DNA of 14,513 bases from Nitrospinota bacterium (lineage in GTDB: Bacteria; Nitrospirota; Thermodesulfovibrionia; Thermodesulfovibrionales; UBA1546), in the NCBI GenBank assembly GCA_018896985.1, contig JAHILQ010000270.1, forward strand, positions 1-14,513. Direction: 5' to 3'. A model generated the notes under the pieces. The model worked only from the letters and a program-made list of their open reading frames with translations. It was not told where the DNA came from and did not search any database. Both the position numbers and the translations under genes were made by a program. This document shows, one piece after another, positions 1 to 5,834 of this stretch (within the stretch, counting starts at the first letter, position 1; every line of letters begins with the position of its first letter).

Positions 1-112
1 ACTCATGTCTAGAAACTTTCCAGCCACTGATATTCGAAATTACACTTTCAACTGCAATCTGAAACGGGAAACCCGAGGAATTAAGATTATTTCTCAGTTT
101 ATCTTCTTTCAT
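1..112 (-). CDS. Second integron cassette gene, 5' part only
   Basis: Only the first 37 codons are in the window and the gene runs off the left edge. The ATG at 112-110 is preceded by AAGGA at a good distance (about 6 nt), 22 nt inside the cassette boundary left by the attC at 134-205. The N-terminus reads MKEDKLRNNLNSSGFPFQIA and continues with VESVISNISGWKVSRHE. I recall similar openings (FPFQ, a helix, then GWKV) in uncharacterised, possibly nuclease-like proteins, but this is only a hint because no catalytic residue is visible. It has the position and orientation of a cassette gene: same strand as cassette 1, opposite to intI. It probably depends on Pc or on read-through from cassette 1. 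Confidence 0.7.
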   Translation of the reverse strand, partial: MKEDKLRNNLNSSGFPFQIAVESVISNISGWKVSRHE

Positions 113-133
113 AATTATCCTTTTTTATTTTAG

Positions 134-205
134 GCATAACGCTCCGCTTAACCTGCGTGGAAAGGCGCAAGCCTTTCCACGTCAGAGTTGAAGCGGTTGT
201 TAGGC
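134..205 (-). other. attC recombination site of cassette 1
   Basis: Read on the cassette (-) strand, the site opens with R'' GCCTAAC (205-199) and closes with R' GTTATGC (140-134). The L boxes at 187-196 and 144-152 pair over 9 bp with one extra G at 190. The inner stem pairs 153-155 with 183-185 and 156-166 with 171-181, leaving T182 bulged and a GCAA loop at 167-170. One extrahelical G and one extrahelical T on the cassette bottom strand (here the + strand) is the known attC signature that directs IntI to the folded bottom strand. R' fits GTTRRRY except at one position, and R''/R' pair at 6 of 7. At 72 bp it is a normal attC size. It starts 3 nt after the stop codon of the cassette 1 gene. 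Confidence 0.93.
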
Positions 206-858
206 ATATTATTTTAGAAAGGTACTGATTTCTTGCACGCTAGCATTATCATTAGGAATCATCTTAAACTCGATTGCCAGTCTTAGAGTTTCCTCCGCTT
301 TCGTCGTCATCGATAGATCAGCAGGAGCTTTCTCGTTTGAAACTATAACCTTAATTAAATACTTATCAATCCATTTTTCAACAGCTTGTGGATTATTAAA
401 TGTTACCAAGTATGCAAGCTGATCTAATTTTTCTTGATTTTCTTGCCTTTTCTTATCCTTAGCAAGGTAGTCCTCATATTTTAGGGTTTGCATGTCTATT
501 ACCCTTTCTTCGCATAATCGCAAACGTGTTTGCTCCATAGCTTGTATTGCTGGCGCTGCATCCTGAAGTTTCTTTGTGTCCCATTCAACTCCTTTAATAA
601 TAACTTTCTCAAGTCCAAAAGGAATAGTGGCTTCTCCAATCTTGAAACTATTGCCTGAATATTTTATTTGCTGAATGCATTTAAAGACATAGACTTGTGT
701 TCCCCATAATGTATTGACTTTAGTGCTTGGGCAACAGCCTGCTGCCAAAATTACGGCAGCACTTGTAAGTATAAATGACGATATAATTTTGGTATTCATA
801 TCCCTTCTCCTTATTTTGAGTTTTTATGTAAACAAAATCAATGGTAAAATCCGCCTAA
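140..858 (-). mobile_element. Integron gene cassette 1
   Basis: This is the 719-bp unit between the G/TT crossover point of the attI core (853-859) and that of the attC R' core (134-140). It holds one gene in the usual cassette orientation, with a 59-bp leader from the boundary to the ATG and almost no spacer between stop codon and attC. As first cassette it lies directly downstream of Pc. The boundaries are inferred from the core sites. An empty-site allele would confirm them. Confidence 0.85.
209..799 (-). CDS. Cassette-encoded putative lipoprotein, function unknown
   Basis: This 196-residue protein has a signal peptide with a positive N-terminus, a hydrophobic stretch at residues 5-20 and a lipobox-like LAAGC ending at Cys22, so it is probably lipid-anchored. 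The -3 position is Ala rather than Leu, so lipidation is likely but not certain. The mature part is mixed: a short beta-rich segment (about 30-75), a charged, helix-prone Lys/Glu/Gln-rich stretch (about 80-130), then an alpha/beta tail. I recognise no family. The start is supported by AAGGAG upstream of the ATG. The gene fills cassette 1 between attI and attC, so it is the cassette gene best placed for expression from Pc. It looks more AT-rich than intI, which would fit an independent origin. Confidence 0.85.
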   Translation of the reverse strand: MNTKIISSFILTSAAVILAAGCCPSTKVNTLWGTQVYVFKCIQQIKYSGNSFKIGEATIPFGLEKVIIKGVEWDTKKLQDAAPAIQAMEQTRLRLCEERVIDMQTLKYEDYLAKDKKRQENQEKLDQLAYLVTFNNPQAVEKWIDKYLIKVIVSNEKAPADLSMTTKAEETLRLAIEFKMIPNDNASVQEISTFLK

Positions 859-912
859 CCAGGTTATTAACTGGTTTCTCGTTATCATACGGAAAGTTGA
901 GTGAAAAATCAA
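853..912 (-). other. attI insertion site (core at 853-859)
   Basis: GTTAGGC on the - strand at 859-853 matches the GTTRRRY core exactly and lies between the integrase gene and cassette 1, where attI must be. Unlike an attC it has no partner R/L boxes that fold with it, as expected of attI. Possible IntI-binding elements nearby are an inverted AACCAG/CTGGTT pair (857-862 and 871-876) and a 10-bp direct repeat TTTCTCGTTA at 875-884 and 997-1006. The right boundary is a guess. The core site is well supported and the extent is not. Confidence 0.75.
884..912 (-). promoter_or_regulatory. Cassette promoter Pc
   Basis: On the - strand, a -35 TTGATT (912-907) and -10 TATGAT (889-884) are separated by 17 bp. 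Each box differs from consensus at few positions. The promoter points into the cassette array, with a start predicted near 877, about 18 bp before the attI core. This is where an integron Pc is expected. It is a sequence match only. Confidence 0.7.
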
Positions 913-926
913 TAAATAATAAGAAT

Positions 927-956
927 TTGACAATTATTTAGGGGTATGGGTATCAT
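927..956 (+). promoter_or_regulatory. Integrase promoter P_intI
   Basis: A perfect -35 TTGACA at 927-932 is followed, after 18 bp, by -10 TATCAT at 951-956, pointing at intI. Transcription would begin near 963, at the edge of the inverted repeat at 961-997. It is divergent from Pc, with only 14 bp between the two -35 boxes, so the two promoters could interfere or share a regulator. I saw no LexA-type box (CTGT-N8-ACAG) over it. Confidence 0.7.
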
Positions 957-960
957 ATCT

Positions 961-997
961 AACTTGTTATCCACGCAAAAAGGGGTGATAACAAGTT
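961..997 (+). promoter_or_regulatory. Perfect 11-bp inverted repeat in the intI leader
   Basis: AACTTGTTATC at 961-971 and GATAACAAGTT at 987-997 are exact inverted copies with a 15-nt spacer. The repeat lies just after the predicted P_intI -10 box and ends 16 nt before the intI ATG. It could be a dimeric operator or an RNA hairpin. The only Shine-Dalgarno-like stretch of the leader (AAAGGGGTG, 979-987) lies in its loop and is too far from the ATG to act directly. Function is inferred from position. Confidence 0.6.
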
Positions 998-1013
998 TTC
1001 TCGTTACCAACAT

Positions 1014-2375
1014 ATGCGAGACATACCGTCCAACATATTAAAGCAGTTCAGCGATGTGCTGAAGACAAGGTCTGTCCCTTCCAGCCTTCACTCATTCTAC
1101 CTTAAGTGGCTGTGCTACTATCTGGATTACTGTTCCAAGTATGGCATTCCTAACTCATCATCTAAAAGTTTGACGCAGTTCCTGCAAAAACTCAGAGATA
1201 AGAAACAGACTGAGGCGCAACAAAAGCAGGCCGGTCATGCGGTGTCGCTTTACCTTGATCTGGAGAAAACGTTGAAAAAGCCTGCTTCTGCAGCACTGTC
1301 AGCGACAACTGGAAAGGTCGAGCAGGCAGCTATCTCATACAGGCCTGAAGTCTTACGCGTTCAGCCGCAGGTCCCGACAAGTATGACACGGCATGCTTCG
1401 GGTCCGATACGTGCGCAATGGGAGCAGGCCATATCCGAAATGACTACTGTGATCAAGACGAAGCATTACTCTGTCAAGACCCTGCGATCATACGGCCATT
1501 GGGTCTGGAAGTTCCAGACGTTCAGAAAGACCGTTGCTCCTGCATCGCTCGGTACAGAGGACGTCAAAGCGTTCCTGTCATGGCTCGCGGTTTCTTGCAA
1601 GGTCTCTGCCTCTTCTCAAAATCAGGCGTTCAATGCCATTTTGTTTTTTTTCCGGCATGTTCTCAACAAAGACTTCGGCGAAATCCGTGACGTTGTACGG
1701 GCCAAACGCAGAACCTATATTCCGGTAGTTCTCTCTCGTGGCGAAGTGGCTACTGTTATTGGGCATTTATATCCGTCCTATAGCCTGGTCGTAAAGACGT
1801 TGTACGGTTGTGGTCTTCGGCTCTTCGAGTGTATAAAGCTGCGGGTGCATAATTTCAATTTTGATTCAGGAGTCTTGACCATTCATGACGGAAAGGGGCA
1901 GAAGGACCGGACAGTGCCGTTGCCCCAGGCGATTATGCCGGAACTTTTAGCCCAGCTTGAATGGCTGAAAGAGCTGCATGACAGGGATCTCGCAGCCGGA
2001 TATACAGGCGTATTTCTTGATCATCTGCTTGAGAAGAAGTATAAGAATGCCCCCAAGGAGTTTACATGGCAGTGGTTTTTCCCGCAAAAGACACTGACGC
2101 GTGTAGAAGGAACCAATGAAAAACGGCGATACCACCTTCACGAATCCCATGTCCAAAAGGCCATCAGGGCAGCAGTGTTCAAAGCAAAACTCACCAAACG
2201 TGTCTCGTCCCACACCTTTCGCCACAGTTTCGCCACGCACCTCTTGCAGGCCAACTACGACATCCGTACCATTCAGACACTTTTGGGGCATAGCGACGTG
2301 CGCACAACAATGATTTATACACATTGCATTCCGAGCCGCACCGTCAAAGAAGCGAAAAGCCCTCTGGATTTTTAA
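1014..2375 (+). CDS. intI: Integron integrase (tyrosine recombinase) with N-terminal extension
   Basis: This 453-residue site-specific recombinase inserts and excises cassettes at attI and attC. The core-binding SAM-like domain spans about 132-225 and the catalytic domain about 236-453. Catalytic residues are visible: Arg269 (GCGLRL), Lys297 in GKGQKDR, His400 and Arg403 (HTFRHSF), His426 (LGHSD) and nucleophile Tyr435 (IYTH). The segment at about 334-357 (LLEKKYKNAP then WQWFFP) matches the extra patch that separates IntI from XerC/D. IntI1 is 337 residues. The surplus here is residues 1-130, themselves predicted helical and resembling a second SAM-like arm. The ATG has no clear Shine-Dalgarno, but the frame closes at 960 and offers no better start. 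It is divergent from the cassettes and convergent with proB. Confidence 0.95.
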   Translation: MRDIPSNILKQFSDVLKTRSVPSSLHSFYLKWLCYYLDYCSKYGIPNSSSKSLTQFLQKLRDKKQTEAQQKQAGHAVSLYLDLEKTLKKPASAALSATTGKVEQAAISYRPEVLRVQPQVPTSMTRHASGPIRAQWEQAISEMTTVIKTKHYSVKTLRSYGHWVWKFQTFRKTVAPASLGTEDVKAFLSWLAVSCKVSASSQNQAFNAILFFFRHVLNKDFGEIRDVVRAKRRTYIPVVLSRGEVATVIGHLYPSYSLVVKTLYGCGLRLFECIKLRVHNFNFDSGVLTIHDGKGQKDRTVPLPQAIMPELLAQLEWLKELHDRDLAAGYTGVFLDHLLEKKYKNAPKEFTWQWFFPQKTLTRVEGTNEKRRYHLHESHVQKAIRAAVFKAKLTKRVSSHTFRHSFATHLLQANYDIRTIQTLLGHSDVRTTMIYTHCIPSRTVKEAKSPLDF

Positions 2376-2464
2376 TAGTTATTTCTGAGACAGGACATAT
2401 CAAGAAATATTCTTGGTGTACGGAGTCCTTTAGATAAATAATCTATGCCCCCGGAAAGAGAGGA

Positions 2465-3562
2465 TCACAAAACCACAAGATTGTCCCTGTGAATCACCTC
2501 GTCGGAATATCTGTATCCCAGCGCCTTTTCCACATCCGCCGTCTTTCTGCCTTTAATCTTTTCTATCTCTGTTGATGAATAGTTCGTAATTCCCTTTGCT
2601 ATCTTTTTCTTGTCTGAATCAACGCAATATACAGCATCGCCTATCTCAAAAGTCCCTGTAACCGCAGTAATACCTGAAGGCAGGAGGCTTTTGCCTCCGT
2701 GAAGCAGCGCCTTAACCGCTCCTTCATCTATATGCAGACTGCCCTTTGCGCGGCTTCCATAGACTATCCAACCCTTACGCGCAGAGAGCCTTTCTCTAAC
2801 CGGCTTAAATTCTGTGCCGTGATGATTCCCTTTTAAGAGAGATACCGTCAATCCGCTTTTTTTGCCGCTTATTATATTTACAGTGATTCCATTGTTTACA
2901 GTCCTTTTTGCTGCAAGGATTTTTGAATACATTCCTCCTGTGCCGACAGCGCTTCCCGCGGTTCCTGCCATTGCCTCGATCTCAGATGTAATCTCATCAA
3001 CTGTTTTTATGAGGACTGATTTATGGCTTTTCTTAGGGTCAGCAGAAAAAAGTCCCTCCACATCAGAAAGAATTATCAGCCTTTCAGCGTCAACAAGCCC
3101 TGCAACCAATGAAGCAAGGTTGTCATTATCTCCAAACTTTATTTCATCAGTGGCAACAGTGTCATTCTCATTGATTATCGGTATAATGCCGTATGAGAGC
3201 AGTGTGCTAAGCGTATTCTTAGAATTGATGTATCTCTTCCTGTCGGTAAAATCATCACGCGTGAGCAGAACCTGCGCAACTTTTTTGCCGAATTCTCCGA
3301 AACTCTTTTCATACGCCCACATCAGACTGCTCTGCCCTACCGCTGCCGCAGCCTGTTTAAGTTGTATATCTTTCGGCTTCTCCTTCAGACCGAGTTTTCT
3401 CATGCCAGCGGCAACAGCGCCTGAAGAGACAAGGACAACCTCATAGCCCATGTCCTGAGCATCCCTGATATCAGACGCAATAGAGGTTATGCGCCTTGTA
3501 TCAAGCCCCTCTTTCTCATCAGCAACTATGTTACTGCCCACTTTTACAACAATCCTTTTCAT
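2465..3562 (-). CDS. proB: Glutamate 5-kinase
   Basis: This enzyme phosphorylates the gamma-carboxyl of L-glutamate with ATP, the first step of proline synthesis, in the cytoplasm. The protein is 365 residues, normal for the two-domain form. The amino-acid-kinase domain opens with VVKVGSNI and carries LVSSGAVAAG (about 45-54), INENDTVA and FGDNDNLAS (about 130-151), and a glycine-rich GTGGMYSK. A C-terminal PUA domain follows from about residue 275. The ATG is preceded by GAGG at about 9 nt. It stands alone here: upstream is a repeat cluster rather than the obg or nadD genes often found beside proB, and downstream it converges on intI with an 89-nt gap lacking a clear terminator. Confidence 0.97.
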   Translation of the reverse strand: MKRIVVKVGSNIVADEKEGLDTRRITSIASDIRDAQDMGYEVVLVSSGAVAAGMRKLGLKEKPKDIQLKQAAAAVGQSSLMWAYEKSFGEFGKKVAQVLLTRDDFTDRKRYINSKNTLSTLLSYGIIPIINENDTVATDEIKFGDNDNLASLVAGLVDAERLIILSDVEGLFSADPKKSHKSVLIKTVDEITSEIEAMAGTAGSAVGTGGMYSKILAAKRTVNNGITVNIISGKKSGLTVSLLKGNHHGTEFKPVRERLSARKGWIVYGSRAKGSLHIDEGAVKALLHGGKSLLPSGITAVTGTFEIGDAVYCVDSDKKKIAKGITNYSSTEIEKIKGRKTADVEKALGYRYSDEVIHRDNLVVL

Positions 3563-3580
3563 ACAAAAATACCTCTATCC

Positions 3581-3654
3581 TGTCATTGCGAGCCAAAGGC
3601 GAAGCAATCTCGCCTTTAAAGATTGCCACGTTGCTATCGCTCCTCGCAATGACA
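3581..3654. repeat. REP/MITE-like hairpin element
   Basis: This 74-bp element has perfect 12-bp terminal inverted repeats (TGTCATTGCGAG at 3581-3592, CTCGCAATGACA at 3643-3654) and a nested 7-bp pair GCAATCT/AGATTGC at 3604-3610 and 3620-3626. From memory, elements of the TGTCATTGCGAG...GAAGCAATCT type are scattered through many environmental bacterial genomes. It lies in the proB upstream region, 18 bp before the proB start. Only one copy is in the window. Confidence 0.8.
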
Positions 3655-3663
3655 TTTTCATTT

Positions 3664-3711
3664 CAGACATTATTATATATAATGCTGTCATGACAGCATT
3701 ATATATTACCA
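3664..3711. repeat. 48-bp palindromic repeat, copy 1
   Basis: The core is a perfect 32-bp palindrome (3675-3706) centred on TGTCATGACA, flanked by CAGACATT on the left and ATTACCA on the right. It matches copy 2 (7059-7106) at 44 of 48 positions in the same orientation. It sits 22 nt after the stop codon of the hydrogenase protease gene and beside the element at 3581-3654. There is no T-run to suggest an intrinsic terminator. Confidence 0.85.
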
Positions 3712-3733
3712 CTGGTTTTACTGTCATCAGTTT

Positions 3734-4261
3734 TTATTGGTTATTGCAGACAGAGGATTTCAGTTCATCAAGTACTAATTCAATAATCTTTGGAATCTTA
3801 GCCTTAATTTCAGGGGATAATTCCATGCTCATTTCGAGTGATTTGGGTTCAACACCGATGACTGTTGTATGTGGTGTTTTCCCGATAAGGCCTGATAAAT
3901 CTATGACCTCTAAAATGCCAATCTGGTGGACTGATGTCTTGAAACCTGATGGACAGTTACGGACATCATTGATGTCGAAACGATAGATAGAACCAGGAGT
4001 GGCACCTCCTTTTACTGCGTCAATCACTATTAAACGGTCGGCCTCTGTTATAATATTCAAAAGTCCAAAGCCGTCAGTTCCGCCTTCAACAACAGTAACC
4101 TCAGGGGGCAATTCCATCTTCATAAGTTCGTTGGCTACATGAACGCCTACACCTTCATCAGACAATAGAAGATTCCCAACACCCAAAATAACAATTTTTG
4201 GGGGGGAGTTTGTGTCTCCCCCCTTTGAATTTGCTGCTGAAGGCGCGGCCGCTTTGCTCAT
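3734..4261 (-). CDS. [NiFe] hydrogenase maturation protease (HyaD/HynC/HupD family)
   Basis: This endopeptidase removes the C-terminal tail of the hydrogenase large subunit once nickel is loaded. The fold opens with GVGNLLLSDEGVGVH (28-41). The expected nickel-sensing residues are Glu36, Asp81 (VIDAVKGG) and His112 (SVHQIG), which line up with Glu16, Asp62 and His93 of E. coli HybD. It is 175 residues, longer than usual because of about 21 extra residues rich in Ala, Ser, Gly and Pro before the first strand (KIVILG). The start overlaps the large-subunit stop by ATGA (4258-4261), so the two are translationally coupled. That supports this start and makes the extension real. Within it, 8-bp inverted G/C tracts (4201-4208 and 4216-4223) could fold in the mRNA. 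Confidence 0.95.
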   Translation of the reverse strand: MSKAAAPSAANSKGGDTNSPPKIVILGVGNLLLSDEGVGVHVANELMKMELPPEVTVVEGGTDGFGLLNIITEADRLIVIDAVKGGATPGSIYRFDINDVRNCPSGFKTSVHQIGILEVIDLSGLIGKTPHTTVIGVEPKSLEMSMELSPEIKAKIPKIIELVLDELKSSVCNNQ

Positions 4262-5817
4262 TCTATAATGAATTTCCGGATTTCGTTGGTCTTCGGGTCA
4301 ATGATATGAACAGCGCAAGCCAGACATGGATCAAAAGAGCGGATGACTCTCACCACATTGATAGGATTCTTTGGATCAGGGACAGGAGCACCGATAAGTG
4401 CCTCTTCGTACTGACCACGCACTCCATTTTCACAGCGGGGCGAGGCATTCCATGTAGAGGGAACGACACATTGATAATTCGCAATCTTTTTGTCCTTAAC
4501 CTTAATCCAGTGTCCCAAGGCACCCCTGGGCGGTTCTGAAAAACCAGCACCCATACCGCTTGATGGCGGTTCCCAGTGTTCAGTGTCATGAATCTTAAAT
4601 CCCGGCTTAGTCATCGCAGCCAGCAGATCATCACACCATTTATAGCAGGCATCCACTACCAGCTTGGTTTCAATAGCACGGGCTGCATGACGGGCTACTG
4701 CTCCTGGCTTGACACCTTTTCCTACTAAGTCGAGAAGGGTAGGATTTTTGGCAACAAGCATCCTTGCAAGCGGTCCAACCTCCATAGGCTTGCCTTCATA
4801 GCGAGGAGCTTTGACAAAAGAGTAAGCACCTTTCTTGTCAAGGTTAAAGACCTGTTCTCCATTATAAGGATGGACTGGCTTATTTTCCTTATACCATGCA
4901 TGTTTTACAGATTCAGTGATCTTATTTGTATCAACTGGATCAACTTTGATATTTGCTGGATTCAAGCCGGTAATAACGCCTGCAGGGAATACAAGTTTTT
5001 TACCTTCTGCATCCAGCTGGAAGTCACCATATGAGAGATAGTTGTAGTGACCGCCGCCTATTCCCGCCTTAGCCAGTGGTAACAGAGGTCCAGTCCCGAA
5101 TAACAACACGTCAGGGATATAGACCTCATTGATAAACTTGGCCTGTTCATCGAGCATTGTGCGAAAACGAGCTACCTGGTTGATATCAGGATATGAGGTA
5201 ACACCACCGACAACAATATTCTGGTAGTGAGGTGTCCGACCGCCCCAAATAGCTCCCATATTTCTTGCCGCTAAGTGCATTTTCAAGGCATCAATGTAAT
5301 GCTTGACTGCCATGATCACTATATCTGGGTCATTAACACTAAATGCATCTGGTTCATATCTTGGTGTCAGAGGATAGGTATCTTTTGCTGTTACTAAACC
5401 TACTATCTTATCTTTAACAGCAAGCAGGTCTTTATCCTTGCCATTGTATTTGGCAATGGCCATAATATCAATATAGTCAAGCGCACTCAGCTGGTAAAAG
5501 TGAAGTGGGTGGTCATAAATATACTGCGCACCCATAACCAGGTTCCTGAGTAAAGTTCCTCCCCAAGGGACATTGGCTCCAAACGCTGCGTCCAAGGCAC
5601 GGGCAGAGGCTAACTGGTGAACGCTGTAGCAAACCCCGCAAAAACGACTTGTTATGAATGGCGCATCTCTGGGGTCTTTTCCTTTAAGCAATGCCTCAAA
5701 TCCCCGAGCCATGGTACCACTGCTCCAGGCGTTTTTAACCTTTCCATCTTCAAGTTCTACTTCAATTTTTAGGTGCCCTTCAATCCTGGTAATCGGATCA
5801 ATAGTAATTTTTGCCAT
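4258..5817 (-). CDS. hynB-like: [NiFe] hydrogenase large subunit, periplasmic uptake type
   Basis: This subunit holds the NiFe(CN)2CO centre that splits or makes H2. It is 519 residues. The N-terminal motif RFCGVCYSVH supplies Cys60 and Cys63. The C-terminal motif DPCLACAVH supplies Cys498 and Cys501. The Cys501 position is Cys, not selenocysteine, so this is not a [NiFeSe] enzyme. Cleavage after His504 would release a 15-residue tail, and the protease gene follows directly with a 4-bp overlap. There is no own signal peptide: export would occur as a folded heterodimer on the small subunit's Tat signal. The start follows GGAGGTAAGAATAA. Sequence style is that of Desulfovibrio-type group 1 enzymes. 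The subgroup needs a tree. Confidence 0.96.
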   Translation of the reverse strand: MAKITIDPITRIEGHLKIEVELEDGKVKNAWSSGTMARGFEALLKGKDPRDAPFITSRFCGVCYSVHQLASARALDAAFGANVPWGGTLLRNLVMGAQYIYDHPLHFYQLSALDYIDIMAIAKYNGKDKDLLAVKDKIVGLVTAKDTYPLTPRYEPDAFSVNDPDIVIMAVKHYIDALKMHLAARNMGAIWGGRTPHYQNIVVGGVTSYPDINQVARFRTMLDEQAKFINEVYIPDVLLFGTGPLLPLAKAGIGGGHYNYLSYGDFQLDAEGKKLVFPAGVITGLNPANIKVDPVDTNKITESVKHAWYKENKPVHPYNGEQVFNLDKKGAYSFVKAPRYEGKPMEVGPLARMLVAKNPTLLDLVGKGVKPGAVARHAARAIETKLVVDACYKWCDDLLAAMTKPGFKIHDTEHWEPPSSGMGAGFSEPPRGALGHWIKVKDKKIANYQCVVPSTWNASPRCENGVRGQYEEALIGAPVPDPKNPINVVRVIRSFDPCLACAVHIIDPKTNEIRKFIIE

Positions 5818-5834
5818 TTATTCTTACCTCCTTC

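Noticed and set aside
853..902. An attC between GTTAGGC (859-853) and GTTGAGT (896-902)
   Set aside because: No L-box pairing or stem exists between them, so the 853-859 core is better read as attI.
714..941. 75-codon open frame on the + strand over the attI region
   Set aside because: It overlaps cassette 1, Pc and attI, lacks a ribosome site and has no protein-like composition.
957..963. ATCTAAC, a second perfect core-type sequence (GTTAGAT on the - strand), as the true attI crossover point
   Set aside because: It would place Pc and about 100 bp of non-coding DNA inside the array. The core at 853-859 directly borders cassette 1 and lies just after Pc. A 7-bp degenerate match is not rare.
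2401..2415. CAAGAA-ATA-TTCTTG hairpin between intI and proB as a shared terminator
   Set aside because: The stem is 6 bp and AT-rich, with no T-run on either side.
3489..3986. 165-codon + strand frame across the proB start, both repeats and the protease gene end
   Set aside because: It is antisense to two clear genes and spans repeat elements. It is a chance frame.
4200..4223. G/C-tract hairpin as a terminator or sign that the protease starts further in
   Set aside because: No T-run follows, no alternative start codon with a ribosome site lies downstream, and the ATGA overlap with the large subunit supports the annotated start.
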